A DNA stretch of 64,000 bases. It comes from Loxodes magnus. Lineage: Eukaryota; Ciliophora; Karyorelictea; Loxodida; Loxodidae. A program made the translations under genes and the position numbers. Location of the stretch: NCBI GenBank assembly GCA_946699065.1, contig CAMPDV010007660.1, forward strand, positions 24,826 to 88,825. The letters run 5' to 3'. The notes under the pieces were generated by a model, which saw nothing but the letters and a program-made list of their open reading frames with translations, was not told where the DNA came from and searched no databases. Shown piece after piece: positions 45,501 through 57,838 of the stretch (the first letter of the stretch is position 1; every line of letters begins with the position of its first letter).

Positions 45501-46691
45501 ACATGTATCTTAGCATTTACCAGAGTAAAGATATTTAGTTGAACACTTAGTGCAAGTTGATATGTCAGAACAAGTTACACAATCGTTAAGATAACTAGAA
45601 CATAATTAGCAAGTGTTGGCTTAAATGAAATATCCTGTCTCGCATTAATCACATACCGTGCCAGCTAAATTGCAATCAAGACAGTTAGGAAGTGCTTAAT
45701 TACATAGTTTACATTTGAAATCCCCGTCTTTGTCTTATTAGTTTGAACTACAATCAGCTTAGCAAGTTCCATCTAGCCTAAGATAATAAGGTGATTAGCA
45801 TGATAAGCAAGTTGAACCACTAGTACAAGTTTAGCAGTTAGTCATGGATTATTTACACTATTAGCATGTAAAAGGATTAGAACTTGTACTTCAAGAATCA
45901 GAGTTACAACTACAAGTATAGATTGTTGTATCTAAATATTAATTTACTCTACAGGTTAAGCAAGAATTAGATCCAGTACTCGAGCAAGTTAAGCATTTTG
46001 GATCACAATCATTAATACAGGAATTTAATAAAGGAGAAGTACAATAACCCTAAGAGCAACCTAAAACGCAGGGACTTTTTTAAGCAAGATCACTAAACTA
46101 CTAATTAGTAAATCATTAGTTAAATCCTCAAAATCTTAAATCTAGCATTTATCCTTAAAAAGGTCAGGGATTAAATTTGCTACCTTTTCCAATTTACATG
46201 ACAGATGAAGAATCTAAATTAATTCAACCCGAAGGTTTACTTGTAGTTGCACAGTTGAAAGTTGTCTATTAATAGTATTATACACTATTACATCATGATA
46301 ATTTAGATAAATTAGTCATTTGAATAAGATGGAAGTTTCAAATATCGCATCCAAAATTATTGTTAACTTCCTCATACCATGTTTTGTTGTTTGGTAAATC
46401 CCAAGAAATTAAATTATCAGTTGTACCAGAGCTTACTCAAAAAGCCATTTTATAACTTCCTGACTGAAACTCTATAATAGTATTATAATGTGATGAATTA
46501 CATTTTATTTTTAATCAGCCAGTTACACCTCACGAAATTTCTGAATTTACACTGGGGTCATAAGAAAACTAGGCAAAAGTAACAGTAACTGTAGTATCAG
46601 TGAACTAGTAAGCATTAGTAGAATCAATGAGCTGGTAATATTAAGAGTTAACTTTCTAGAGACAGATTAAGATAATAAGAATAACCTTCAT
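42560..46691 (-). CDS. Large Cys-rich multi-pass membrane protein, G2 (paralog of G1)
   Basis: ATG at 46691. The first 2.15 kb (to about 44540) is nearly identical to G1: signal-peptide-like start, lamin-G-like segment (M-L-D-L-R-F-W-G-F-N-Q-W-F) and Cys-rich repeats. The remainder is strongly diverged and has fewer Cys repeats, yet keeps the same membrane architecture: K-A-L-I-F-Y-P-L-F-L-L-R-R and H-E-I-W-L-I-I-L-F-S-F-N-F-Y-F, against Q-E-I-W-M-S-I-L-Y-S-F-D-F-Y-F in G1. These Trp residues are TGA in both. A 21-nt intron lies at 43473-43493. The C-terminal end is uncertain; coding-like sequence may continue to about 42320 in another frame. The probable function is a surface receptor or adhesin-like protein. 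Confidence 0.72.
43473..43493 (-). other. 21-nt spliceosomal-type intron in G2, same position as in G1
   Basis: The minus-strand sequence starts GTAATTTTTT and ends TTTATTTAG. It sits between A-A-I-F-C-L and V-L-Q-F-S-L-I-V, exactly where G1 carries its 17-nt intron. Since 21 is a multiple of 3, retention would only add seven residues, so the paralog comparison is what reveals it. Confidence 0.75.
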
Positions 46692-47008
46692 TTTTTAAAT
46701 AAGTTATTTTTTATTTAGAAATTAAAGAAATTTTGCGTTCTATAGTTGAATTTTTTTTCACACTATGGAATCTTACAATTAAGGTCAACTTTACCTGAAT
46801 CGATTGAATTTCTTTTCTTCCAAGCCTTTTCTTTCGTCAAAGTAAAGTTTTTTTCTTTATTTAAATTTTTCTTTTAAGTAAACTACATTTCTATAAGAAT
46901 AATCTGCATCTAAATAATTTGAAAGGAAGAAGTTGAAATATTAAGTCTTTATGTACTAAAGATGATAAGTTGTATGAAGGATTTGAGATATCGCGAAAGC
47001 ATTCTCAA
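46692..47008. other. Intergenic region with G2 promoter
   Basis: The G2-proximal 90 bases match the G1 promoter region. G2 (minus) and the next gene (plus) are divergent, so this 300-base gap may serve both. No other signal is visible. Confidence 0.4.
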
Positions 47009-47914
47009 ATGAAAGGAATAAACATTGTTTATACCTAGTACTTTTAGATTCCGCATTTAATAACTTAAAATGAATATATTAAAACGGATAATCAGAATGA
47101 AAAGAAGTGAGTTTTAAAGCAGTTAGAATAATATAGAGATAAGACTCATTTCTTTACTAAATCATAGTTAATAATGAAAGCAATAAGCTTATATTACGAA
47201 AGATTACTTATAAAGATAATATTTAGTGAAGATAAAATCGTTTATGTTCTAGGAAATATAAGGTAGTCAGATTTAAAAACATAGCAACTTCATCTTCTAT
47301 CTTAATCGAGAGATTTTTCTTTCTATAAAGCTAAATATTATCTAAACTTTTGTAAAAATGCTTTCAAGCAATTGAAAGATTAAAATTGACTTTCTTGTAA
47401 ATTCTTCTATTGTAAGAAGCTTTAAGATTCATAATAAAAGACTACTGGTAAATAAAGTGGATTTAAGTTGCAGGTCTATAAGGATAAAGAATTCTATGAT
47501 TGTCATTTATGTTTGATTAAGCTTCTAAAAATAACTTCTATTGTAAAAAATTTCTTTAAATTTTAAAGTTGCTACATCTAAGAAATGCTTGCATTTTTAT
47601 CAGATATTTGCAACAATTTTGGAGAATTTAAATATAAGAAATATAACGTGATCGAGATTCGATTATTTAGATTTGATTATTTTCAAAGGTTAAATTTTAT
47701 AACTCGAAAGAAAAAATTATTTTAGCAAGAGAAAAACGAAAAAACAAAATGTAATAGAATAATAGTTCAGCTATAATTCAAAGACCGAATTTTTAATAAA
47801 TTCAGCATTTTACTTAAATAAGTTTAGAACTATTTAGCATTTCTCTATTTATCTCATATGTCTATAATTATTTTCTATTTTGATATTATATTTCCTTATT
47901 TACATTTAAATTGA
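47009..47914 (+). CDS. Hypothetical protein with Cys pairs
   Basis: From ATG 47009 to a TGA at 47912-47914 one frame gives 301 protein-like residues, starting M-K-G-I-N-I-V-Y-T-Q-Y-F. It includes D-K-I-V-Y-V-L-G-N-I-R-Q-S-D-L-K and two Cys-pair regions (C-K-F-F-Y-C-K-K-L and Y-D-C-H-L-C-L-I-K) that might form a small metal site. The C-terminus is hydrophobic (S-I-I-I-F-Y-F-D-I-I-F-P-Y-L). No family is recognised. TAA/TAG are used as Gln throughout. Confidence 0.42.
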
Positions 47915-49987
47915 TTGCTTTTCTCAATATTCTGAATTTAAGTTCTATAACTTAAAAAGAGATCTCCAGGGAAATAATTTATTAGTTAAAGTTGAAAAAC
48001 AATTAATAATATAACGTCAATCAGTTACTAAGCTGCTCATTAACTTTAATTTCATATAGCATCTTTAATATTTTTAAGTTAAACCTATCAAAGGGCATTA
48101 CAATCTAAACCTTATTCTAATATTTATAAACTTATTTGTAAAATACTTATTAATCTATTACTTATAGAAGACATCCTGAAACATGTTTCCTTTTTATCAG
48201 CTTAGAATAGAAATTAAAGATGCTCAATATTAGATATTCTAAAGCAATCTAATCTTACCTTATTATTAGCTTTATTGGTAAGTAAAAGCTATGTATTTTA
48301 TAAGATTAAATGCAATCATATTTATAGATAGCTCATTTCATTAAAGCTTTATAAGTATCTCATACGAAGCTTTTATCAAATACATAGCATAGACATACTT
48401 ATATATAATCAAAAAGGAAATAAGGGTATAATATTCAAGGTTAAGCTTTTTAATTTAAACTAGGAGTCTAAATTTATACAATATAGATAAAAGAATGATC
48501 ATAGTGAGAAAGCTGGTATAAGTTTTTAATTATTATAAATTTAGGTATTTTAGTTAGCGAAATTTATAGTGGTAGATGATGCAAAAAGAATGCTTGTAAC
48601 TTTGAAAAAAATTAACTTGAAATAAAGATATTATAACTAAAATTTTGGCTTATAGCTATTCTTCAACAAAGATTATAGCTCCAATTTCTATTCAGATAGA
48701 TTTTTTAATAATATATTAATTTCATCAAACAAACAATCTCCATTTGATAAACTCAGTTATTACAATATCCTAGATTTTCACTTTTAAAATTGGGTAATTC
48801 CTTTACTAGCTGTCGCAAACTAAGAATTCTGATCTTCTTTTAGTAACTATCTGTGAAGATGCTTCTACTTAGATACTCATTTACACTCTGAACACATTTT
48901 ATTTTTTTAAATGATAATTAACTTTAAAATAATTTTCAAATCTTTGTTTAATACTCACTCAAATTCTTAACTCTTTTTAATTTTAGCTAAGAAACTTATT
49001 TTTTTAATATATTAAGTCAATTTTTTCTAAAGACTTTAAATCATAAATTTGCTAAATGAAGCTTATACATTTCTCTAAATATTTTGGTTCTTAAAGTAAT
49101 TTGAAAGCTTTTGCTTATTTAAAAAATTTCAATTATTAATCTTTGATTTCCTTTTGTTTTAGTCTCTTTATGAAAATTCTATTTTTTATCGTTTTCTTCC
49201 TTTTATATGATATTCTTAAATTAGCTTTAGTCTTTATTTGAAATTATATCTATTTTTTCTTAATCACTAATTAAATTTTCAATTTGTTTTATTTCCCTTT
49301 TATTTACCTGTAAGTATCCTTATAGATCCAGCAGATATTATTTTTTCGTTACAGAGTGGTAGGATTTGAACCCGTTTATAGATAATTTTAATAACACAGA
49401 ATATATTGTTTAGTCACCAAAGATGAAAGCCCTATAAATCTATGTTTCTAACTTTTATAAATATTTCCATCCACTCTTGTATAAAATATCAACCAGTCGC
49501 ATTATATACCGCGAATGCTACACATATAATATTACTATTCTAGAAACCCTAAAAATAATATATGTAATATGTTTTTCTTTTTGATTTAAAATTTAAAATT
49601 GTTTAGAAATCTATTTCACACTTGCAGCTTAATAAAGTTTTTAAATTTTATCTCTCCTCCATTTGCTTTAATCCTTGTTATCTTCTTCCTTTAAATCTTA
49701 TTGTAAACAGCCTCAGTGTATCTTGATTCCCTATTCTCCTGCAAATTCCTTTTTCCCAAACTGCTTTTTATTTAACCAAAAGTTCTAATACTCCCTTTAT
49801 CTTGATAATATAAAAGATTGTGCTTTGTCTAGCTTTTTTAATTACTTAAAGCATTCTAATTTCTATCTATTTATATTTAAAGAATTGCTTTAAAATCCTT
49901 TTAATATCTCCATATTGCTTTTATTTACATTTTACCCACTTTTTATTTATAAGATTTTTTTATTTAATATAATATGTAAGAAAAAAA
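47915..49987. other. Gene-poor AT-rich region
   Basis: No domain, array or SINE tail was seen. A degenerate tRNA-like T-arm (GGATTTGAACC at 49362) is discussed among the rejected items. Confidence 0.3.
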
Positions 49988-50935
49988 ATGGAAGGTTTCA
50001 AAAAGGACTTCTATACCACCTCCTTGAAGAAGGAGAGGAAACCAGAAGTAAATCTCAGGCAGTCTTCTTATATTTAACCTTAACCCTTTTCTTAATAATC
50101 TTAACAGCCTGGAATATAATTGAGCTATGAAGAACGGAAGCAGACTCAGAAAAGTATTTATGTGCTTACTCCAACGTCGGAGGAGAAGCCTAGAAAACAG
50201 GCGATGTCTGTTTTGCACCAGGAGGTATCAGAGTTTAACCCTTCTGGCAAGATGAGCATGGAGTAGCTCATCAAAGTGGTAATGAACCTCCAGGAAGAGG
50301 TCAAAAGATTGAAGAGGACAATGATATGCTGATGGTAAAGCTAGACCTAGCAGAAGGAATTGAGTCAAGACTTATGTCCTAGGAAAGAGATCTTAACACC
50401 TTTTAGAATATCTCACAAAGTTAGACTAACTAATCCTAAAATTAGTTTTAGAAACAGACTGAACTGGATAACAAGCTCGAAAAAATAGAAAAGAAATTGT
50501 AAACTTTTAAGAAAGAGTAAAGCGAAACTGGAGCTATACAAACGGAAATCGAAGCCTAGAAAGAGCAAACAAATCAAGGAAAATAATTCAAAATAAAAAA
50601 GAAATGTTTCTGCTGTTGAAGCATATGACATTTTTATCGGAAGTGTTAGAATTCTAATAGAAATAAAGAAACTATTGGATAAAAGAACAATAAAAGAAGA
50701 AGCAAGAATGAAAAGAATGTATTGCAACCCAGATGGTTCAATATACAAGATCAAGAAGGAGCCAAAGCAAGTTAAAGGAGGGAAAACCTGGATAAATCCA
50801 AGTTTCCAATCTCGCTTAAATTGGGCAACCCGAACTTTTATATTTAACAGCAGGGAGCATGAACTGCTGTATTCCTGACGGGGTTGGAAATCCCTAAAAC
50901 GGAAAACTTAAAATTAATATTATTATTATTACTAC
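49988..50935 (+). mobile_element. ORF1-only retroelement, family E2 copy a (one frameshift)
   Basis: ATG at 49988 opens M-E-G-F-K-K-D-F-Y-T-T-S, matching M-V-E-G-F-K-K-G-F-Y-T-T-S at 57861. A coiled coil follows, with a one-base frame change near 50310, then a second coiled coil and the knuckle C-F-C-C-W-S-I-W-H-F-Y-R-K-C near 50610 (C-x2-C-x4-H-x4-C; two Trp as TGA). The 3' UTR ends GGGTTGGAAATCCC, related to other E elements, and the tail is (ATT)n at 50917-50933. No clear target-site duplication. The small frames on either strand here are overlap artefacts. Confidence 0.7.
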
Positions 50936-51419
50936 GATAAAAATAAAGGTAATTCTTTAATATTTGATAAATATTCCAAGGACATTCTGGTCCAATATAC
51001 TTTTAGTGATATCAAGTGACCGGAAATGAATTTTAATGGGAAGTCATGATAAGATGTTCAGTAAATGAGACTTTACACTTGGTCAGATATTTCGAACTCT
51101 TCAAAGTCATTCAAATACTGTATTAAATATTCAACTTAGTAATGTCTCAAGCGTTAAAATTTCTAGATAATAGGGTAAATCAGTCAAGATATGCAATTTT
51201 AGTACAGGTAAATACATAAAGACTTTTTAAGGCCATGAAATTATATAAATTCTATAGCATTGAGTAAGGACAACAAATGAATAGTATCTGGAGGATATGA
51301 TATTACTGTGAGAAGGTGAAAAATAGTAAGGTGAGCGAAAGTAATAGCAATTAAAACTTTTAATTTCAAAACTTAAGAAGTTTATTATATATAAAATTTT
51401 TTATTAAATTGCTTTGCAA
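50936..51419. other. Spacer between retroelements
   Basis: Moderately AT-rich with no recognised feature. Confidence 0.3.
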
Positions 51420-51915
51420 ATTGTTCGAAGGTGAGCAACAAGGTCATCTTCATCAGAGGTTGGGGAAGTTAAGTACCCATAATCGACTTTATGTCTTCCT
51501 CTGCTTTGGCTTGGCCTCGAGACATCTGCTAGTTTGACCTTCGGTACTGACTTATTATAATTTTTAATTCTGGAATGAAAAAGAAATAATATTGCGAGCT
51601 TCATCAGAGGTGGGGAATTTAAGTACCCATAATTGACACATGTCGTCCTCTGCTTTGGTTATGCAATGAGACACAATCTTGCCATGTCCTTGGACCTCCA
51701 ACAAGTATTAAAGATACGAGTATTCTGAAATTATATCAGTATTGAACATTTTTATCAGTAGTGAATAATTATACCAGTATTGAACAAGGTTTATCAGTAT
51801 CTGATAATTTTATCAGTAGCAAACATTCTTGTCAGTATGAAACATTTTTTTTAAAGAGTTGCGCACCAACGAGAGTGTTACGCGCTCTATAATCAAATTT
51901 ATTTATATATTTATC
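51420..51915 (+). mobile_element. SINE-like element, family B, uninterrupted copy
   Basis: It is highly similar to the nested copy at 22988-23491: start TTGTTCGAAGGTGAGCAACA, two CTTCATCAGAGGT/TAAGTACCCATAAT blocks, ATCAGTATTGAA repeats, and the hairpin AGAGTTGCGCACC...GTGTTACGCGCTCT at 51853-51888, then (ATTT)n. The hairpin differs from the nested copy by paired-looking changes. The minus-strand frame 51404-51604 lies within it and has no recognised domain. Confidence 0.8.
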
Positions 51916-51919
51916 ACAA

Positions 51920-54070
51920 TTAAGTAAAATATACTATGTATTCAATTATGGAAAAAGGCTTCAGAAGATATTAAGCAATTAATTATTAAGATATTTACGC
52001 AAAGTTTAAGAGTATATTTAAGTTTGAATTAATTTATATTTAAGTATTTCATATTAAAGATTATTAATATATGGCAATATACTCTTACTTAAATTTAGTT
52101 AAGCCTATAAAATAAAACATCATTGAGAAATTGAAAACATTTAAAAATTGTAAGTGCTTGAAATAAAAAGTATTAATCAATTTATTTAATTAAAAGACAA
52201 TAAAATAAAGGTAATCAATTTAATGTATTTATTAATTAATATATTAATCCTTTTTAGATTCTTTTTTACTCATAGTTTTATATATATGGCATTTTAATTT
52301 TCGAATTAAAAATATATAAAGAATTTTATAAAAGAAAGTGTATTTTATTTATACTTAATTTAGGAAGGTTAATTAATTTTTGTACCTTATATAACAATTT
52401 TTTCTTAAGTTAAAAAGATTTATTTATTTTTTAATTTTATATTCACATTTTTAAAGCACGATAAAATCTCAAACAGTTGTTTATTTTAAATTGTTTTAAA
52501 AGATTAATGAGATTTGAATGGTTTAAATTTATTAAACTCAAAGTCATTAAAAGTTAAAAATAATTATCTTTTTAGTAAAATTAAAAAAATTGCTTTTGTT
52601 AAGCGTGTCATATTAAATAAGATTTTGTGCACTGACTAAGAATTTTAATTTTGGATTAAAAAAAAAAGAAATTGATTATAAATAGAAAATTGGCTGTAGA
52701 TTCAGAGTGAATATTTTTAATAAAAATTAAAAACTATTAAGTATAATAATTAAATCTTATCTCATTTTAGGAAATATTAAAATTAAGTGAAAGTTCATTT
52801 TATAAATACTTTTATTTTACTATTTTTAATTAAAAACAGAGTAGAATAAAATTTATTAATTAATTTAGATATTTTTACATTTCTTTTAATTTTAAAACAA
52901 AATTTGAAAAGTCAAAAAATAAAAAAGTTTAAAAACATTTTCTGCGTTTTTTTTGATAAAATTTTAAGGAAAGGTAAAGCTTATATTTGAAAATAAAAAA
53001 AGGAGTTAGAATTAAATTTTTTAAAATCAAATAATAATAGAGTTGAATTTTTTAAAGTAAATCTAATCAAGAAGAAATGTTAGAAATTTATTAAAAAATT
53101 AAAAGTTAAATCAGATTATTAAATCTTTTTTTAATATGTTTATCATTAATTTTATAGTTCAGAATTTAATTTTTTATTCAATTCTCCAATTTTTTTCTCT
53201 TTTCAAATTTTTTTAGATTTTTTTAAAATTTTGTTAACAAAATAAATTACTCTAATTCTTCTTCTATTCTTAATTAAAATTTTCACTTTTTAAAATCTAT
53301 CACTACTTCTACCCTTTAATCTTTTTATATTATTTCTAATATTTTATCTCTTTTTTCACAAACTTATTTAATTTCCCACTACTACAAAATGCTGGATAAA
53401 AATTTTAAAAAATGTTCACAAATTTTAATACCTTAGAAAATAAAATAAAAGCTTTTTGTAACAATTCTTAAAATTTATTCTCATAATAATTTTTATAAAT
53501 ACTTTGATATTCATTTTTTATAAAAAATTCTTATATTTTACTTTTATATCAATTCTTATAATTTTTAATTCCAAATTAAAAAAATACAATATTAATTTAA
53601 CATTATTTTATTCGTACTTTAAAAATAAATTAGTTTTTTTGTAATATTTGATTAAAAAAATTTCAATCTACTAAAAAAAGTATATAATTTAAAAAAAAGT
53701 TTAATTTTTTATAATAAATAATCTAAATAGCAGAAAATATAAAACATAAAATATAAATAAACAACTTTATTTAAATTAAGCATTATAATTAAACTTTTAT
53801 TTGAATCAAAAATATATTTTAAACAACTTTATAGTTTTTTTTTATTTTAATTTAAAAATTAAAAATTTTTTTATTTTATTTTTTTAATTTGCCATATAAA
53901 CTTTTATTTTCTTTGCTGAAATTAATGAAAATGTATACGAAAATGAAATTAATCGACTTTTTAAATATTTATAGCTTTATTATAAAATTAATTTTCAAAC
54001 CCTTCATTTATAAAGTCTACTAGCGGAATTAATCACTACAGCAAAATAAATTTTTTGGTTATCTACTAAG
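51920..54070. other. 2.1-kb extremely AT-rich, gene-free block
   Basis: Almost the whole stretch consists of A/T runs and TTTTAA/AATTTT words with very little G or C. No motif, repeat tail or conserved frame was found. It could be a matrix-attachment or replication-associated region, or simply relaxed sequence; nothing in it decides. Confidence 0.5.
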
Positions 54071-54074
54071 CTTC

Positions 54075-54430
54075 ATTTTTCTTTTATTATATATAAATAA
54101 ATAGGGAGGAGCAATCCTCCAACTGAAACTTACTTAAACTCTGGTACCAGGAAGTACCCCATAGGTGAAGAACCAGCCAAGAGAAGAGAAGAGAAGACAA
54201 GATCGAAGAGGCATCAAGTAACATTAATGACGAAAGATGCCAGATACTAAGGTCTCTTTGGGTAACATTCTGATCGCGGCCCTATAAAAGACAAACTTCA
54301 CAAGGCAATGCTAGGACTGTGGAAGACTTCAACAAGGAATTTTTTAACTTTAAAAATCTTTATTAAAGAGCTGCGCACCATTGGGGTGCTACGCACTCTA
54401 TAATCTCATTTATTTATAAATAATTTTTAT
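54075..54430 (+). mobile_element. SINE-like element, family C, copy 2 (best copy)
   Basis: It begins with a perfect short hairpin GGAGGAGCAATCCTCC and shares CTCTGGTACCAGGAAGTAC, GAAGAGGCATCAAGTA, GCCAGATACTAAGGTCTCTT and GGAAGACTTCAACAAGGA with copy 1 at 16.67 kb. The 3' hairpin is GAGCTGCGCACC-ATTGG-GGTGCTACGCACTC (54364-54394), followed by an ATTT tail. It is isolated in AT-rich DNA. Confidence 0.75.
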
Positions 54431-55399
54431 TTCCATTCTCATAATTTAACTCTAAAATAAAAAATAATTTTTTCATTAAATCTTTTTAATCTTTAAGGAC
54501 AAAATTTTTTATTCACCTTTTAAAAAGGATATTTTTCGACCAATGCGAATCAAAAAGAATAATTTATAAAAAATATAGAAAATTGAAAATTAAAAGAAAA
54601 TTGAATTTTTTATATGCAATACAGTGCAATTCAATTTTAAACTAGCAGGAAAATTACTTAATTTTAACTTTCTACCTTTTTAAATCAGAAAATAATTAAC
54701 TTTAATAAACTCTAAAGCTTTTTCTTTGTAAAAAGCATTTAAATGCTTTAAATAATTATTTTTATTACCAACATAATACACTCGACTATTTACACATTCA
54801 TATAACCAAACCACAGTTTCTCATACCATCTTTTAATAAATATTTTGCCATAGATCGAAAAATCTACTTTAACATATTAATTACATAATAGAAATGGAAA
54901 TTTATATTTGCACTCATATATCTCTAACCTTTAAGTAAATAACAAACATACAAACTTCTAAACTACTCAATTTGAAAAATATTCACAGGAACTCATCAAC
55001 AAATACAAACATCTTAACCGATCTACTCCTACAAACACCCAAATAAAGCATTACAAACATAGAAATAAGTTAACTTATATAAATAAAACTTGAATCAATG
55101 AATATAAATATTTAATGCCCTTACTATTTTCATTAAGAATATACACATATATAAATAATCTACTATAATATACTTTCTAATAGTCACAATAAATAAAAAC
55201 TTAAAATAAAGCTAAATTATTTAATTATAATATTAATATAACTTAGCCTTGCTAACTCAAATTATTATTTCTCCCTAATATTGTATCTTAAACTAAAATA
55301 AAAAAGTGAATTGAAATATAAATATTAATAATATCATGTTTATTATTTTTTAATTAATAAGAGTTATAATTAAATATATAGTTAGTTCACTCTCAGACT
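54431..55399. other. AT-rich spacer downstream of gene E
   Basis: No feature recognised, apart from any 3' UTR of the minus-strand gene E. Confidence 0.3.
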
Positions 55400-57400
55400 C
55401 ACAAATTAATAACTATAGGAATGATTCTTACAGCCTTGATTAATATTAGCCTGCAACTTACCCCCTTTCATTTTTAAATATAAACATACATTCTATAAAA
55501 ATAACAGTTAAGAATTTTACTTCCTAAAATTAAGAAAAATAGTTAAAAACTAATTACGATCTATAGATGGAGGATATCCTATAAAGACCTCTTACATACT
55601 ATTAATTAAATTCAATTACAGTCTATATTGGAATATCAAACTCAAAAATACCTTTATCTAATATTGTAAAATGTAAAATAACTATTATAAACTTTAAGAA
55701 GTCAAACTTTAAATTACTATCTTTATTAGAATTTTAAATGTTAATTTACATTCTATATGTCAAGAATATTAATTGTTTACTTACCTCCTATGTATTAAGA
55801 ATATTAAATGCCAACTTACCAACTATTTGTTTAAAGCATTAAATATAAACTTACATTCTAGGTGTTAAGAAAATTAAATGTTAACTTACTAACTATGTAT
55901 TAAGAATATTAATTGTCAAATTACGATCTATGCGTTAAGAATATTAAATGTCAACTTACTAGCTATGTGTTAGGAATATTAAATGTTTACTTACTTTCTA
56001 AATGTTGAGAATTTTTTAAAATAAACATACCTATAATAAAAATAAAGTTTCGAAATGTGTACCTCCTATAATAAGATTATTTTAATTATTTTCAACTTAC
56101 CATCTACATATAATTTTTATTTAAAAAATTAACTTACTCCAATTTATTTAGAGCTATTCTCCATCATTTATTTCATAAGATTGTAACGTATTGTTGATTT
56201 ATAACTTGTTGTTATTCTTAAAGATGTCCATTGACCAAAAGTATAGATCTGTTTTTTTTTCTATCATTTTTTTTAGTTATTCGATTGTAGTATCTTATGT
56301 GACTGTAAGTTTTAAAGAACTATTATTCGGTGACACTACCAATATTGAGATTTCTTAATTTTTTCTTATTTAGTTAATTGTTACTACTATTATTATGACT
56401 TTGGCATAACCCAAGCGCTTTATGCCTCTTAAGGAATAGTTCGTTTCTCTAGATACTACTACTAAACCTTAAATAATTATTATTAACACTTGCGATACTA
56501 AGCTTTACACTCTTTCAACTATGTCGTAAGTGCTTAGTTCTCATTTACTAGATCTTAAACCAATTTCTCAGCATTAATCTTGTCCTTTTATAGATCCTAC
56601 AACTACTAACTCATCTACTTGATCTATCTGTCATTATCTTCATTAGTTTGACTAAGCTTTCTCAAACTGTCCTTATTGTTAACTAACTCATTTGCTATAT
56701 TATCTTTATCCTACTAAATATTCGAAACATTCTAACTCAACTACTGAATCTAAGTAGCGTAGCTACTGTTAGCCTGATTTATCGTATTTATTTAGGTTCT
56801 CATATTATTACTCTCCTCAAACACATTAGACGATATCTAGGAGGTCTATTGAAAGACTTCTTAAGCTTCCATCACTATTTTTTAAACCATCTACTCCAAA
56901 TTAGGATCAATAAAACTTTCTTAGATGTCTTATTGAGCATTGCCATATTTACTGACCTATACTTTCTAAATCTTGAGATAACTTAACTAACTACCAAACT
57001 ATTCAACTCTCTCTATTTAATGAAACTATTCTTGAAAACGTATTTTTTTAGGTCATTTATTACTTAATGGAAAAAGCTAGTCTGTTACTCGGCCAACAAA
57101 GTATATGCTAAACGGATTTTATCCTAATAACCTTCAAGCAAAGTAATGCTATTTATTAACACCTTCTACTCTAGAGATTTTAACAACTGAGTATCTTCTT
57201 GTAGCTAATAAGGGCGTAACTTATGGATCATTTAGCAAGATTAATTGAAACATTTGATGTTCATATTTTTCTAGAAATACTCAAATGCACAGGTGACACA
57301 AATATTGTGCTAACATGGAAGGATCATCGGGATTTTCATCTAAGCATCGAAATCTCCATTACAAGATTGACATTTAACAACCTAGGACATTTCTTTTATT
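55400..57400 (-). CDS. Coiled-coil / ubiquitin-like protein with microexon tail (gene E), close paralog of gene B
   Basis: Minus strand. A possible B-box remnant (L-C-H-L-C ... E-H-Q-M-F) lies near 57260-57290. A coiled coil follows (K-L-Q-E-D-T-Q-L-L-K-S-L-E; later D-L-Q-K-D-K-I-N-A-E-K-L-V-Q-D-L), then after frame changes a ubiquitin-like domain at 56110-56320: KLTVTQDTTIEQLKKMI, then K-L-Q-I-N-N-T-L-Q-S-Y-E-I-N-D-G-E-Q-L-Q-I, matching ubiquitin-fold landmarks (T-I-x2-L-K, T-L-x2-Y-x-I, D-G). Gene B has the same domain residue for residue in many places. The C-terminus is array 3. The start and RING were not found. The plus-strand frame at 57223 is an artefact. Confidence 0.58.
55462..56103 (-). 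other. Microexon array 3: about 20 one-codon exons after the ubiquitin-like domain of gene E
   Basis: On the minus strand the array starts TATATGTAG|ATG|GTAAG, as array 2 does, and continues GAG, GTA, AAA, CTA, ATC, TTA, AAT, TTG, GAG, AAT, ATA, then ACT, TAT, ATC, GAA, AAT, GGG, joining GCTAATATTAATCAAGG (terminal exon at 55450 downwards). The tail reads T-Y-I-E-N-G-A-N-I-N-Q-G. Introns are about 20-46 nt and resemble those of array 2. One middle unit (55640-55700) is irregular, in the same place as the irregular unit of array 2. Confidence 0.78.
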
Positions 57401-57838
57401 ATTATTTTTACTAAAAAGCAACACTTAAAATCAGAAACGCTTATAAGGCAAAATTAGTACAGTTACCAGAATTAAACAAAAGTAATAACAAAATATTAAA
57501 CTTACAATGCTATTTAATGAATTATGTCTATTAATAACAAACAAATATGGAGTAAGCTATTAGAATATCCTTTATATAATATTAAACATAACAATATAAT
57601 TTAAAACAGAAATATAAGATTAATTCTAATAATATTAATAACCAAATTAAATTAAATAATTTCAGAAACTAAAATTTAATAAATCTTTAATTAATATTTT
57701 CTAAAGAAATTTAATTTGGAAAAATTTACAATAATTCTATAAAATATAACTATTTTAAGTTCAAACACTAATATAAATATAAGCATTAACTAAATTATTT
57801 TATTTCTAATTTTTGTGTAAATAATTTGTTAAAAAATT

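Noticed and set aside
49350-49437. Possible tRNA on the minus strand (GGTTCAAATCC T-arm motif)
   Set aside because: The T-loop-like motif is present, but I cannot form a 7-bp acceptor stem or a clear anticodon arm, and there is no T-run terminator on that strand. At best it is a tRNA remnant.
50413-50754. Longest standard-code frame (113 aa, minus) as a membrane protein
   Set aside because: It is antisense to the E2 coiled coil and knuckle, and its hydrophobicity is the usual reverse of Lys/Gln-rich coding DNA.
1915-56103. Arrays as internal eliminated sequences removed at DNA level
   Set aside because: No TA or longer direct-repeat boundary is constant at the junctions, whereas GT...AG borders are. 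It is not formally excluded, since I cannot compare germline and somatic DNA, but splicing fits better.
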